This document shows positions 18,189 to 28,227 of a stretch of DNA of 64,000 nt, one piece after another. The first letter of the stretch is position 1. Each line of letters begins with the position of its first letter. The notes beneath the pieces are model-generated. The model searched no databases, had not been told where the DNA came from, and was given only the letters and a program-made list of their open reading frames with translations. Both the position numbers and the translations under genes were made by a program. The stretch covers positions 620,001 to 684,000 of the forward strand of contig JADKBV010000001.1 of NCBI GenBank assembly GCA_016714895.1. The letters are read 5' to 3'. This DNA comes from Saprospiraceae bacterium. GTDB taxonomy: Bacteria > Bacteroidota > Bacteroidia > Chitinophagales > Saprospiraceae.

Positions 18189-18426
18189 ACACAACCAACA
18201 GAATTTTCTATGGTAAAAACATTAATTTTTTGTTAAAACATCAACAAAGCCCATTATACCATAATTTTAAACAACAATAACGCCCTGCAAACAAATTTAA
18301 CGAATACATTTTTGGATGGTTCTTCTCTGACATATCATTTGATGGATACAGGTTTCGAAAAATATTACCCGAAACCAGAAAAATCGGCATTCCTGATAAG
18401 ATTCGAAAATATCTTACTTCTTGTTT

Positions 18427-19341
18427 TCAAATACTGAAAACCGATCCTTCCAAGGCTGCATATACTTCTTCAAATTCATTTCGGGCTTCATCCACCAATT
18501 CTTTAACATCGTTGTATCTGGATGAAAAATGGCCTATAATTAATTTTTTAACTTTTGCCTTTTTTGCCAATCTTCCTGCTTGTTGAGCTGTAGTATGTTT
18601 TCTTTCTTTAGCTTTTTCAACCAGCAAATGTAAATAAGTCGCTTCATGATATAAGGTGGAGACTCCTTTTATCCAATCAAGTATTTTTTCATCGTACATA
18701 GTATCTGAACAGTAAGCATAACTTCTAAATGGCGGATCCGGCAAGGTAAATATTTCATTCTTTAAGAGCAGTCCCTCATTACGCTTTATATCTTCACCTT
18801 TTAAGATTTGCCGGATTTCTTCAACAGTAAGCTGGAACTGTTTGACCGCATCTTTATTCATTTTTTTTACTCGGGCTTTTTCTTCAAAATAATACCCGTA
18901 AGTGACTATCCTGTGATTAAGCGGAAAGGCACTGACAACAAGATCATCAAAATGAAAAACTTCTGTTTTTTCAACAATATCAATTTCTTTGATATAAATC
19001 GGATAAACAATATATTGTTGAGTCAATTTATGCACTACATCAATAAATTCAGCTGTACCTACAGGACCTATTATAGTCAATGGTTCTGTTCTTTGATGAT
19101 GCTGAAAAGAAGAAAGCAAACCAGGAAGACCAAAAAGATGATCTCCGTGCAGATGACTGATACAAATAAGTTTTATTCTTGAAGGGTTGATGTGATATTT
19201 TGACATCATCATCTGAACCCCTTCACCACAATCGATCATGATGGATTGACGATTGTATAAGAGAATCTGAGAACTGGTTATTTTTCCTTTATGCGGAAGG
19301 GCTGCCAATGAGCCTAAAATAGTGACCTCAAAGGTCTTCAT
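18427..19341 (-). CDS. rnz: ribonuclease Z
   Basis: A 304-residue metallo-beta-lactamase-fold endonuclease that matures tRNA 3' ends. The zinc motif is HLHGDH at residues 63-68 (SHLHGDHLFGLPGLL). Before it is the N-terminal MIDCGEGVQMMM typical of RNase Z, later come PLNHRIVTYGYYFEE (HR...GY motif), YCSDTMYD (metal Asp), LYHEATYLH and the AxDT-like end HTTAQQAGRLAKKA with IIGHFSSRY. The start overlaps the STAS gene by 14 bases, so the two are translationally coupled. Confidence 0.95.
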   Translation of the reverse strand: MKTFEVTILGSLAALPHKGKITSSQILLYNRQSIMIDCGEGVQMMMSKYHINPSRIKLICISHLHGDHLFGLPGLLSSFQHHQRTEPLTIIGPVGTAEFIDVVHKLTQQYIVYPIYIKEIDIVEKTEVFHFDDLVVSAFPLNHRIVTYGYYFEEKARVKKMNKDAVKQFQLTVEEIRQILKGEDIKRNEGLLLKNEIFTLPDPPFRSYAYCSDTMYDEKILDWIKGVSTLYHEATYLHLLVEKAKERKHTTAQQAGRLAKKAKVKKLIIGHFSSRYNDVKELVDEARNEFEEVYAALEGSVFSI

Positions 19342-19717
19342 CTTCAGTCTCTATACCTAACTCGTTTTGTATTTCTTCCATAAAAACATAGTCAATCGCT
19401 TCTGACAATGTCGGTATAATGGTTAAAATTGACTCCAGTCTTGATATTTCAATTAATTTTTTAACTGCATTCTGAACAACTCCGGTCACGATAAACAAAC
19501 CATCATCTTTCCAAAGCCTGTTTGCCGTTAAAATAGAACTTAATCCTGAAGAATCCACATATTTTACAGCAGACATGTCAAAAATTAAATTTTTAACACC
19601 TTCATTTCTACAAAATATAAATTCAGATTTAAGAGCAGGAGCAAGTACAGAATTTAAATTTTCTTCATCAAGAACAAATACCGTATATTTTTCTTCTTTA
19701 TTTAAACTATATTTCAT
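19328..19717 (-). CDS. STAS-domain protein (anti-anti-sigma-like)
   Basis: A 129-residue single STAS domain of the anti-sigma factor antagonist type: a first strand YTVFVLDEENLNSVLAP, the core NLIFDMSAVKYVDSSGLSSIL with the phospho-acceptor serine in VDSSGL (Ser56/57), then LFIVTGVVQNAVKKLIEISRLESIL, and an acidic tail (about 115-129). Such proteins are switched by serine phosphorylation and bind kinase/anti-sigma partners; none is encoded nearby. It overlaps rnz by 14 bases, and a long 609-base gap precedes it. Confidence 0.88.
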   Translation of the reverse strand: MKYSLNKEEKYTVFVLDEENLNSVLAPALKSEFIFCRNEGVKNLIFDMSAVKYVDSSGLSSILTANRLWKDDGLFIVTGVVQNAVKKLIEISRLESILTIIPTLSEAIDYVFMEEIQNELGIETEDEDL

Positions 19718-19954
19718 TTATCGATTATTTTTATGATAAAATTTATTACTATCGTTTGTTAAACTCATACTATGAGCTATATAAAACACATTTTCCAGAA
19801 CTCATGTTTACGTTTTCAATTCTTCATTTGTAAACGTAAAAGTAAAAAAGACATTGTTTAAAAAACAAAAACATCACATGCCGGCTCTGTCAATCTGACC
19901 ATATTTGCCTTCTGTAAGACACATTGTATTGATACATTTGTACAAACCGAAGTG

Positions 19955-19986
19955 CAAAACTATACAATTCAACAAAATTTATCCAA
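19955..19986 (-). promoter_or_regulatory. candidate promoter for the STAS-rnz operon
   Basis: On the minus strand: TTG, 21 bases, TAGTTTTG. This matches the Bacteroidota TTG/TAnnTTTG layout but is about 240 bases from the start codon. Confidence 0.35.
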
Positions 19987-20174
19987 AATTATTCATATAA
20001 AAGTATGTTAAATCCATTTCGGGCATTTATATTTGTATTTTATTTAATATATAAACTTGATTTAATCAGAAGTTTTACAAAAAGGGATCTTTTTGAATGA
20101 AGCTGATTTTATGTCTAGATCAAACATTAAATGGTTAAATTATAGTTAATATATAAGAAAATAAGCAATGTATT

Positions 20175-20204
20175 TTGAACTTAATAGTAAATACTTTATT
20201 TTTG
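20175..20204 (+). promoter_or_regulatory. promoter of clpC (TTG - 19 bp - TAnnTTTG)
   Basis: TTG at 20175-20177, 19 bases, then TATTTTTG at 20197-20204: a full match to the Bacteroidota housekeeping promoter. The leader to the ATG at 20327 would be about 115 bases. Confidence 0.65.
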
Positions 20205-20326
20205 TAGGTATGTTATTTTTATTGAGATTTTTGATGATCACTTTAAAGATAACGACACAAGTTAACGTAAACAACATCAGCCTTCAGGTTTCAGATTTTG
20301 AAGGTTTATAAAATAAAAATACTAAG

Positions 20327-22882
20327 ATGAATAGCAGAAAATTTTCAGCAAAAGTCAAAAAAATAATAAAAGTCAGTCGTGAAGAAGCTATCCGATTGGG
20401 CCATGACTATATTGGAACAGAACATTTTTTATTAGGATTGCTTCACGAACATGACAGCTTACCCGTCAAAGTACTTCAGGCTTTAGATGTGGATATTGAA
20501 AAACTGAGGAAAGAAATTGAAAACACAAGAGTAGAAAAGATGGAAAGTGACATGGGTTACAACTATGGCAATATACCATTAAACAAACATGCGGAAAAGG
20601 TATTAAAGGTAACGTCTCTGGAAGCTAAAGTTTACAGAAGTGAAGAAATAAATCCCGAACATCTCATGCTTTCAATTTTGAAACATCCTGAAAACATAGC
20701 CAATAAAATATTGAATGATTTTCAGATTGACTACGAATCATTCAGGTCAGAACTTGAATATGTACGTCAGGAATTCGAATTTGGCACACCGGATGTATTT
20801 AATGCTTCTCATTCAGACTCAGATATTCCTATGGATGATGACGATATTTCTGAATCTTACGGTCAAGGAAAAAAAGGCGCTCCCGGAAAATCAAGAACAC
20901 CCGTTTTGGATAATTTCGGAAGAGATGTGACCCGACTTGCAGAAGAAGGAAAGCTTGACCCTATCATTGGTCGTGAAGTCGAAATAGAAAGAGTTTCACA
21001 AATTTTAAGCCGAAGAAAAAAGAATAACCCCATTTTGATAGGCGAACCCGGAGTAGGTAAAACAGCCATTGTCGAAGGATTAGCTCTGCGTATTCTTCAA
21101 AAAAAGGTATCCCGTACGCTCTTTAACAAAAGAGTTGTTATGCTGGACTTGGCTGCCATCGTGGCAGGGACAAAATACAGAGGTCAGTTTGAAGAAAGGA
21201 TGAAAGCCATCATGAATGAGCTTGAAAAAGCTAGAGATGTTATCTTATTCATTGATGAAATCCATACCATGGTTGGTGCCGGCGGAGCTACGGGCTCATT
21301 GGATGCTTCAAACATTTTTAAACCTGCTCTTGCCAGAGGTGAGTTACAATGTATCGGAGCTTCAACTTTGGACGAATACCGTCAATATATTGAAAAAGAT
21401 GGTGCTTTGGACAGGAGATTTCAAAAAGTACTGGTTGAACCACCAAGTCCCGAAGACACCATTCATATTCTACACAATATCAAATCAAAATACGAGGATT
21501 TCCACAATGTTTCTTATACAGACGAAGCAATCGAAGCTTGCGTTCGTATGAGTGAAAGATACATTACGGACAGGTTTTTACCTGACAAGGCCATTGATGT
21601 CATGGATGAAGTGGGAGCACGTACACACTTGAAAAACATACATGTTCCAAAATATATTGAAGACGTTGAAAACGAAATCGAAGTCATCAAAGAAAGTAAA
21701 AATAATGCCGTCAAAAACCAGCAATACGAAAAAGCAGCTGACCTGAGAGATCAGGAATCCAAATTGATTCGTAAACTGGAACAATTTAAAGAGGAATGGG
21801 AAGAAGAGTCAAAAACTAAAAAATTTCCTGTTGACGAAGAGAATATCGCAGAAGTTATCTCTATGATGACAGGAATTCCTGTAAAACGGGTAGCACAAAG
21901 CGAAAGCACCAAATTGGTAAAGATGGTTAGTGATCTTGAAAACATGATCATTGGTCAGAATGAAGCGCTTGTAAAGGTCACAAAAGCGATTCAGCGCAAC
22001 CGTGTTGGCTTAAAAGATCCTTCAAAACCTATCGGATCATTTATTTTCCTCGGTCCTACAGGTGTCGGTAAAACAGAATTGGCCAAAGCATTAGCTAAAT
22101 ATTTATTCGACTCTCAGGATGCCCTGATCAGAATAGATATGACAGAATATATGGAAAAGTTTTCCATTTCCAGATTGATCGGTGCTCCTCCGGGATATGT
22201 AGGATACGAAGAAGGAGGACAATTGACCGAAAAGGTTCGTCGTAAACCATATTCTGTGATTCTTCTCGATGAAATTGAAAAAGCACACCCGGATGTATAC
22301 AACATTCTCTTACAAGTTCTCGATGACGGTCAATTGACAGATGGTCTCGGAAGAAAAGTGGATTTTAAAAACACCTTGATCATTATGACTTCCAATATAG
22401 GGGTCAGACAATTAAAAGATTTTGGACAAGGTGTAGGTTTTGCAACAAAATCCAGACAAGAGACCTCAGATGATTATTCTAAGTCCGTCATCCAAAATGC
22501 CTTAAAGAAAACATTTTCACCCGAATTTTTGAATAGAATTGATGATGTGGTCATTTTTAATGCTCTTGAAAAAGAAGACATCTTTAAAATCATTGATATC
22601 AGTCTGGCACAATTGATTCACAGAATGAAAAATTTAGATTTTGAATTGGTTTTAACACCCGAGGCCAAGGAATTTGTTGCCGAAAAAGGGTATGACCCGC
22701 AATTCGGAGCAAGACCCCTCAACAGGGCTATTCAAAAATATGTGGAGGATCCTTTGGCAGAATTTATTTTGGCTCACCAACCCGGAAAAGGGGATATTTT
22801 AGTAGCTGAACTTAACGAAGGTAAAGATGGAATTATCATCCACAATGAACAAAGTGTTAAAAATCTTGAGGATTCAAAATAA
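20327..22882 (+). CDS. clpC: ATP-dependent Clp protease ATP-binding subunit ClpC
   Basis: An 851-residue Hsp100 unfoldase that feeds substrates to ClpP. Two Clp_N repeats fill residues 1-145 (FSAKVKKIIKVSREEA, GTEHFLLGLLHEHD). AAA1 has Walker A GEPGVGKT (about 240-247) and Walker B ILFIDEIHTMVG. A UVR motif (QQYEKAADLRDQESKL, about 465-480) in the middle domain identifies ClpC rather than ClpB/ClpA. AAA2 has Walker A GPTGVGKT (about 576-583) and Walker B VILLDEIEKAH. The C-terminal D2-small domain contains the GYDPQFGARPLNRAIQ signature. Length is normal. It has its own promoter and infC follows after 49 bases. Confidence 0.97.
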   Translation: MNSRKFSAKVKKIIKVSREEAIRLGHDYIGTEHFLLGLLHEHDSLPVKVLQALDVDIEKLRKEIENTRVEKMESDMGYNYGNIPLNKHAEKVLKVTSLEAKVYRSEEINPEHLMLSILKHPENIANKILNDFQIDYESFRSELEYVRQEFEFGTPDVFNASHSDSDIPMDDDDISESYGQGKKGAPGKSRTPVLDNFGRDVTRLAEEGKLDPIIGREVEIERVSQILSRRKKNNPILIGEPGVGKTAIVEGLALRILQKKVSRTLFNKRVVMLDLAAIVAGTKYRGQFEERMKAIMNELEKARDVILFIDEIHTMVGAGGATGSLDASNIFKPALARGELQCIGASTLDEYRQYIEKDGALDRRFQKVLVEPPSPEDTIHILHNIKSKYEDFHNVSYTDEAIEACVRMSERYITDRFLPDKAIDVMDEVGARTHLKNIHVPKYIEDVENEIEVIKESKNNAVKNQQYEKAADLRDQESKLIRKLEQFKEEWEEESKTKKFPVDEENIAEVISMMTGIPVKRVAQSESTKLVKMVSDLENMIIGQNEALVKVTKAIQRNRVGLKDPSKPIGSFIFLGPTGVGKTELAKALAKYLFDSQDALIRIDMTEYMEKFSISRLIGAPPGYVGYEEGGQLTEKVRRKPYSVILLDEIEKAHPDVYNILLQVLDDGQLTDGLGRKVDFKNTLIIMTSNIGVRQLKDFGQGVGFATKSRQETSDDYSKSVIQNALKKTFSPEFLNRIDDVVIFNALEKEDIFKIIDISLAQLIHRMKNLDFELVLTPEAKEFVAEKGYDPQFGARPLNRAIQKYVEDPLAEFILAHQPGKGDILVAELNEGKDGIIIHNEQSVKNLEDSK

Positions 22883-22931
22883 ATAACCATCTTTGCAGAA
22901 ATATAGTCTTTTTTAATAAAAATTTTAACAT

Positions 22932-23510
22932 TTGTCAAAAGGAAAAAATCAACCAACTCAGGACGATAAGTTTAATTATCGTTTAAACGATGCCATAAGA
23001 GTTCCAAGAGTCAGATTAGTTGGTGAAAATCTGGAACTGGTTAGCGAAGTTGCTAATAAAGAGATCGAAACAGGTGTCTACCCTACTCATCAGGTACTTC
23101 AGTGGGCATCAGCTCTGGAAATGGATTTGGTAGAAATCAGTCCTAACGCAGATCCGCCTGTATGCAAAATCATAGATTACAAAAAATTTGTCTATGATCG
23201 CAAAAAGAAAGATAAAGAACTGAAAGCCAAAACAGCCAAAACAGTCATCAAAGAAATAAGGTTCGGACCAAACACCGATGATCACGATTTTGACTTTAAA
23301 GTCAAACATGGTTTAAAATTTTTGGAAGAAGGATCAAAAATTAAAGCCTATGTTCAGTTTAAAGGACGTGCCATAGTTTTTAAAGATCGCGGGGAACTCA
23401 TCCTTTTGAAATTCCTTAAAGAACTCGAAGAACATGGTGCAGCGGAAGAATTACCGAAATTGGAAGGTAGAAGAATGATGGTTGTCATTTCACCAAAAAA
23501 GAAAAAATAG
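22932..23510 (+). CDS. infC: translation initiation factor IF-3 (TTG start)
   Basis: A 192-residue IF-3: N-domain NYRLNDAIRVPRVRLVGENLE, the linker with DLVEISPNADPPVCKIIDYKKFVYD, and C-domain EIRFGPNTDDHDFDFKVKH...GSKIKAYVQFKGRAI. IF-3 binds the 30S subunit and rejects non-standard start codons. An in-frame TAA lies at 22926-22928, and there is no ATG before the conserved N-domain, so the start must be the TTG at 22932. A non-AUG start is the classical way infC controls itself. The usual downstream rpmI and rplT are missing; a terminator follows instead. Confidence 0.95.
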   Translation: MSKGKNQPTQDDKFNYRLNDAIRVPRVRLVGENLELVSEVANKEIETGVYPTHQVLQWASALEMDLVEISPNADPPVCKIIDYKKFVYDRKKKDKELKAKTAKTVIKEIRFGPNTDDHDFDFKVKHGLKFLEEGSKIKAYVQFKGRAIVFKDRGELILLKFLKELEEHGAAEELPKLEGRRMMVVISPKKKK

Positions 23511-23550
23511 TTTTTATCTCAATCCATAAGGTAAAAAAGTATAGTTCAGA

Positions 23551-23600
23551 ATTAAAACGCTGCTGTTTAATTATGTGAATAGACAGCAGTTTTTTTTTTA
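23551..23600 (+). terminator. rho-independent terminator after infC
   Basis: CTGCTGT (23560-23566) pairs with ACAGCAG (23583-23589), with additional flanking pairs, followed by ten T. It ends the clpC-infC transcription unit. Confidence 0.85.
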
Positions 23601-23758
23601 ATGAGTCTGTTTTATTGTGTCAACCAAACTTTTTTATCTGTTTCATAATGCTTGGACAGAATGATTCAAACGACTTGCGAACTCCGCAATATTATATAAC
23701 ATGCTTACTACTACCACCAAACCTTTGATATTTTTATATTAAAAAAATTAGAAAAACC

Positions 23759-25153
23759 ATGAACTTCAGGATAATATTAGCTGTCGGTAATTTTATATTA
23801 TGTTTTCTGATACATCAGAATATGATGGCACAAAAATCTGCAAATATTGAAATCCGGATTGACGGTTATTCCGAAGGTTGGTGCAAAATGATCGGAATGT
23901 ATGGCGACCAGAACTACATCGTTGACTCATTTTTAATGAATAAAAACGGACATGTGGTTCTGAAAAACGATTCCTTATTTGCTCAGGGACTTTATTATAT
24001 ATTATTACCTGACTTAAAAAACATCAGTATCCTGGTGGATGAAAATCAAAAATTTGTTTTGATGTCAAAAAAAGAAACGCTGGTTGGGTCCATGAAAGTT
24101 ATTGATCATACATGTAATGAATTGTACTATAAAAGTTTGGTCATTCAGGAAAAATTAGATTCTGTCAGTCAACTAATAAAAAAAGGAAACACTTCATCTG
24201 AATTGAAAAACCAATATGATTTATTCTCACAACAAAAAATTATTCAACTTTCAGAAATTAAGATTACTCATCCGTTTAATTTTTTTACCATCTTCAAAAC
24301 CTCAGGACAAAACCCTGTTTTCATTGAAGTAAAAAAACCTAACGGCGATACTGATACATTCGGCCAACTACATGTTTATCGTTCTGCCTTTTGGAATAAT
24401 ACTGACCTCAGGGATAGCAGACTCCTGAGAACTCCAGTGATTGCTAATAAGCTGAGAAGATTTATCAAAGAACTGACACCGCAACATCCGGATTCAATCA
24501 TCATACAAGCAGATCAAATCATCAATGCTTCGAAAGTTAATAAAGAGATGTTTGAATTTATTTCCAACTGGATAGCATTACAATACCAGCCAACAAAAAC
24601 AACAGTGATGGATGGAGAGGCTGTTTATGTTCATATTATTGACACCTATTTCACATCAGATATTGCAGATTGGCTAACTCCTGAAGAACTGAATAAATTA
24701 CGTAAAAAAACTTCCGAAATGCGGGCCTCTTTATTAAATCGTAAAGGACCAAATGTTGTTTCTACTGACCCTGATGGCAAAAAAAGGTCTTTGTACGAAA
24801 TTCAGGAACCTTATATCGTCATCTATATGTATGCCCCGAATTGCGAACATTGCAAACAAGAAACACCAAAACTTAAAGCCTTTTATGAAGCCTGGAAATC
24901 CAAAGGAGTACAAGTTTATGCTATAGCTCTTGAAACTAATTCTTTGGAATGGAATCAATATATACAAATGAACGGTATTTCGGATTGGGTTAATGTTTTT
25001 GACCCTACCAACGCTTCGATTTATGCAAAATATTACGTAGACGTTACACCTGAAATTTATGTATTAAACCCGGAAAGAATCATTATTGGCAAAAATCTGA
25101 AATCTGAACAGATTCCTGTTATCATCGAGAAAGACAAAAGAAAAAAGAAATAA
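23759..25153 (+). CDS. envelope thioredoxin-like protein with DUF5106-type region
   Basis: A 464-residue protein with a signal peptide (ends near MMAQ, residue 25). Residues 26-130 resemble the strand-rich DUF4369-like N-domain, residues 150-330 a helical DUF5106-type region (RLLRTPVIANKLRRFIKELTPQHPDSIII), and residues 330-455 a thioredoxin-like domain with CEHC in YMYAPNCEHCKQETPKLK and cis-proline VTPEIYVLN. It has the same architecture as the gene at 58.5-59.9 kb, so the two are paralogues. CxxC plus export suggests a periplasmic thiol:disulfide role, but partners are unknown. The lysine-rich C-terminus is unusual. Confidence 0.82.
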   Translation: MNFRIILAVGNFILCFLIHQNMMAQKSANIEIRIDGYSEGWCKMIGMYGDQNYIVDSFLMNKNGHVVLKNDSLFAQGLYYILLPDLKNISILVDENQKFVLMSKKETLVGSMKVIDHTCNELYYKSLVIQEKLDSVSQLIKKGNTSSELKNQYDLFSQQKIIQLSEIKITHPFNFFTIFKTSGQNPVFIEVKKPNGDTDTFGQLHVYRSAFWNNTDLRDSRLLRTPVIANKLRRFIKELTPQHPDSIIIQADQIINASKVNKEMFEFISNWIALQYQPTKTTVMDGEAVYVHIIDTYFTSDIADWLTPEELNKLRKKTSEMRASLLNRKGPNVVSTDPDGKKRSLYEIQEPYIVIYMYAPNCEHCKQETPKLKAFYEAWKSKGVQVYAIALETNSLEWNQYIQMNGISDWVNVFDPTNASIYAKYYVDVTPEIYVLNPERIIIGKNLKSEQIPVIIEKDKRKKK

Positions 25154-25271
25154 TATCTGTAATGAGGTATCAAAAATTAAGCAACCCATTATTGGATGTT
25201 AATAATTGTTAAAAAGATATAATTTTTCAACGCAACAAAGACGATTGTAAAGTTTACGAGCAAAAGCGTTG

Positions 25272-25317
25272 TATTTTTGTCATCAAAATGTATCCGTGCT
25301 AACTCAATATAATTTTG
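25272..25317 (+). promoter_or_regulatory. two candidate -7 elements upstream of the DUF4369-TlpA gene
   Basis: TATTTTTG at 25272-25279 and TAATTTTG at 25310-25317 both match TAnnTTTG, 94-139 bases before the ATG at 25411. A TTG at 25245-25247 is 24 bases from the first, slightly beyond the usual spacing. Confidence 0.35.
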
Positions 25318-25410
25318 TCGTACATATTACATTTTGTTAATCGTCATTTTTCAGATTAAATAAGACTGAAATCTCTTTTTTTGAACAAACAATCATTTAA
25401 TACATCTCTG

Positions 25411-26819
25411 ATGCGTAAATTTTTATTTTATTCCGGAATTTTTTCTGTATTTTTCTTTTTCAATGTAAAAATACCGAAACTTTCACAAAATCAGGAAAAG
25501 CAACTTTAGACGGTAAAGTCACCAATGCTGTAGCTCCTTCTATCTCCATTGATATTCAAGGTGAAAATATAGACATCCCGCTGTCTCAGGATGGTAGTTT
25601 TAAAATTGATTTGGAAATTCCTGGAGCAGGGATTTATAAAATAGGTACAGGCAACCAGGGTGTGGTTTTGCCGGTATATTTATTACCGGGTGAGAAGACT
25701 ACTTTATCATGTGATGGTAGCAATATGATCATGACTGCAAAATTTGAAGGTCAAACAAAACATGAAAATAATTTTTTAGTAGCCAAAATGTTTAATGAAC
25801 CAAACTTGATTCAAATTGATCAGACTACCTTTTTTACCCTTCCCGAAGTTGATTTTTTAAAACAAGTTGAAGATGTAAAATCAAAACTGATTGAATTTAA
25901 AAAAGAATATCAAAAACAAAATGGCGTTTTTAGTCCGCATTTTGAAGAAATTGTAAATCAGGACATAACTTTTCAAATAACAAATTTAAAAATGTTGTAT
26001 CCTGTTTATTACAATTATCTGATGAAAACGAATGATTTTAAACCTTCTGAAAATTTTTACAGTTATTTTCAAGGTTTGGATGTTAATAATGAAATCAACC
26101 TTCAAAGTGACCATTTTATTGATTTTGTTCCTTTATACATAGAACATTTGTTGAAAGAAAAAAATAATAATGTTGAAAATTATGAGTCTACAGGATTAAA
26201 CAAGTTAAGTATTCTTTCAGAAACTATCACCAGTGCAAAAATAAGAGAGGAGATTTCATATCAAATCATGAAAGAATCGTTTGAAACCAAACTTGGAGAT
26301 GCCTTTGCAATGTATGAATCTTACCTGAATCAGGCTAAAGACGAAAAAAAGAAAAAAAATATTGAAAATTTATATAATCAATGGCTTCCGTTAAAACCAG
26401 GTAATGTTGCTCCGGACTTTACAGCGCTCGATAAAAATGGAAAATCCTATTCGTTAGCCCAATTGAAGGGTAAAGTGTTATATATTGATATTTGGGCAAC
26501 GTGGTGTGGACCTTGTATTGCTGAAATACCTTATTTGGAAAAACTTCAAGATGAATTTCGTGGAGTCAAAAACATTGAATTTGTTTCCGTTTCTATCGAT
26601 CAAAATTCGGAACCATGGAGAAAAATGGTGGAAGCTAAAAATATGAAAGGGCTCCAGTTATTTGCACAAGGCGCCTGGAATTCTGATGTGATTGCCAATT
26701 ACAGAATTAATGGCATACCGAGGTTTATTATTATTGATAAGGATGGTAAGTTGGTAGATGGAAATGCACCAAGACCAAGCAATCCCGGAACAGAACAGAT
26801 TTTAAAAAGCCTGATTTAA
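25411..26819 (+). CDS. DUF4369-TlpA family disulfide reductase lipoprotein, frameshifted near the 5' end
   Basis: The main frame (to TAA 26817-26819) encodes a strand-rich DUF4369-like N-domain (GKATLDGKVTNAVAPSISID, IYKIGTGNQGVVLPVYLLPGE), a helical middle part, and a TlpA/thioredoxin domain with IDIWATWCGPCIAEIPYLEKL (WCGPC) and cis-proline GIPRFIIID. It probably reduces or forms disulfides in the envelope. This frame has no good start upstream of TTG 25611. The ATG at 25411 opens a perfect signal peptide (MRKFLFYSGIFSVFFFF) in another frame. One extra T in the T5 run at 25456-25460 joins them as FFFFQCKNTETF, which supplies a lipoprotein cysteine. So either the sequence lost one base or the gene is damaged. 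Confidence 0.8.
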
Positions 26820-26831
26820 TCCTCAAATAGT

Positions 26832-28190
26832 ATGCAGTTTAAAAACAATATATTAGAAACCATCGGTAATACACCAATGGTAAAACTAAACAAAACAGTT
26901 GACTCAGTTCCTTGTTTGGTTCTTGGAAAAATTGAAACTTTTAACCCTGGTCATTCGACAAAGGACAGAATGGCTTTGAAAATGGTAGAAGATGCCATTT
27001 TACAAGGAAAAATTCAGGAAGGCGGCACATTTATAGAATGTACATCTGGCAATACCGGTATGGGAATCGCTATTGCTGCAGCAGTGAAAGGATACCGTTG
27101 TATTTTTACCACAAGTGACAAACAGTCTAAAGAAAAAATCGATTTACTCAAAGCTTTAGGTGCAGAAGTAATCGTTTGTCCTACAAACGTTGAACCTGAT
27201 GATCCAAGATCTTATTATTCCGTTGCTGAGAGATTAAGTAAAGAAATCCCCAATTCCTGTTGGTTAAATCAATACGACAACCTTTCAAACCGACAAGCCC
27301 ATTACGAAAGTACCGGTCCTGAAATTTGGGAACAAACAGAAGGTAAAATTACGCACTTTGTTGTAGGAGTCGGAACAGGAGGAACAATTTCCGGTGTGGC
27401 AAAGTATCTGAAAGAAAAAAATCCTGCCATTAAGATCTGGGGAATTGATACCTACGGGTCGGTGTTTAAAAAATATCATGAAACAGGTATATTTGACAAA
27501 AATGAAATATACCCCTATATCACAGAAGGTATTGGTGAGGATATATTGCCAAAAAATGTTGATTTTTCATTGATTGACCACTTTGAAAAGGTTACGGATA
27601 AAGATGCCGCTCTTGCCGCAAGAAAACTTGCTCGTGAAGAAGGAATTCTATTAGGCTATTCTGCGGGTTCAGCATTGGCAGGTGTCGTACAACTCAAGGA
27701 TCAATTACATCCTGATGACGTTGTTGTTATCTTATTTCATGACCACGGATCCAGATATGTCGGGAAATTATACAACGATGATTGGATGAAGGAAAGAGGT
27801 TTTCTTGAACCGGAGTTAAGTCTGGCTCAACTTGTTGAAAAGAAAAAGGACAAAAAATTTATTGGGGTTGAGGTTACCGAAAGTATAAAATCGACCCTGC
27901 ACATAATGAAAGAACATGATATCAGCCAGTTGCCGGTATTACAAAATGAAGTATTGGTCGGCTCTATTACAGAAAATAAATTGTTGGAACACTTATTGGA
28001 ATCACCACTTTACAATGGCGACAAACAAATCGGGACAATTATGGGAGAACCTTTCCCTGTGGTTTCTCTGCAACTTTCATTAAAGGATCTGAACAAATAT
28101 ATTTCACGGGCAAATCCGGCTGTTATAACAACAGATCGCTCTGGAAATAAAGTTATCATTACAAATTATGATATCATTCAGGCACTATAA
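26832..28190 (+). CDS. cystathionine beta-synthase (PLP enzyme with CBS domains)
   Basis: A 452-residue fold-type II PLP enzyme plus two CBS domains, joining homocysteine and serine to cystathionine (or acting as a cysteine synthase). PLP lysine is K44 in NPGHSTKDRMA; ECTSGNTGMGIAIAA is the phosphate/asparagine loop, VGVGTGGTISGVAKYL the PLP-phosphate binding loop, and GYSAGSALAG the C-terminal serine motif. CBS domains occupy about 325-450 (ESIKSTLHIMKEHDISQLPV). Length and order match bacterial CBS. It begins 12 bases after the TlpA-like gene, so co-transcription is likely and links thiol metabolism with envelope disulfide chemistry. Confidence 0.93.
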   Translation: MQFKNNILETIGNTPMVKLNKTVDSVPCLVLGKIETFNPGHSTKDRMALKMVEDAILQGKIQEGGTFIECTSGNTGMGIAIAAAVKGYRCIFTTSDKQSKEKIDLLKALGAEVIVCPTNVEPDDPRSYYSVAERLSKEIPNSCWLNQYDNLSNRQAHYESTGPEIWEQTEGKITHFVVGVGTGGTISGVAKYLKEKNPAIKIWGIDTYGSVFKKYHETGIFDKNEIYPYITEGIGEDILPKNVDFSLIDHFEKVTDKDAALAARKLAREEGILLGYSAGSALAGVVQLKDQLHPDDVVVILFHDHGSRYVGKLYNDDWMKERGFLEPELSLAQLVEKKKDKKFIGVEVTESIKSTLHIMKEHDISQLPVLQNEVLVGSITENKLLEHLLESPLYNGDKQIGTIMGEPFPVVSLQLSLKDLNKYISRANPAVITTDRSGNKVIITNYDIIQAL

Positions 28191-28227
28191 ACCAAACAAT
28201 ATATCGTAAACACCCGTAAATATTTAT

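Larger units (their letters stand above)
19718..20326. other. 609-base divergent intergenic region between the STAS gene and clpC
   Basis: No supported gene. It holds the clpC promoter near the right end. A possible minus-strand promoter is TTG at 19984-19986, 21 bases, then TAGTTTTG (19955-19962 read on the minus strand), which would give the STAS-rnz operon a leader of over 200 bases. A TACATTTG on the + strand at 19933-19940 may be another. Base composition is very AT-rich. Confidence 0.45.
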
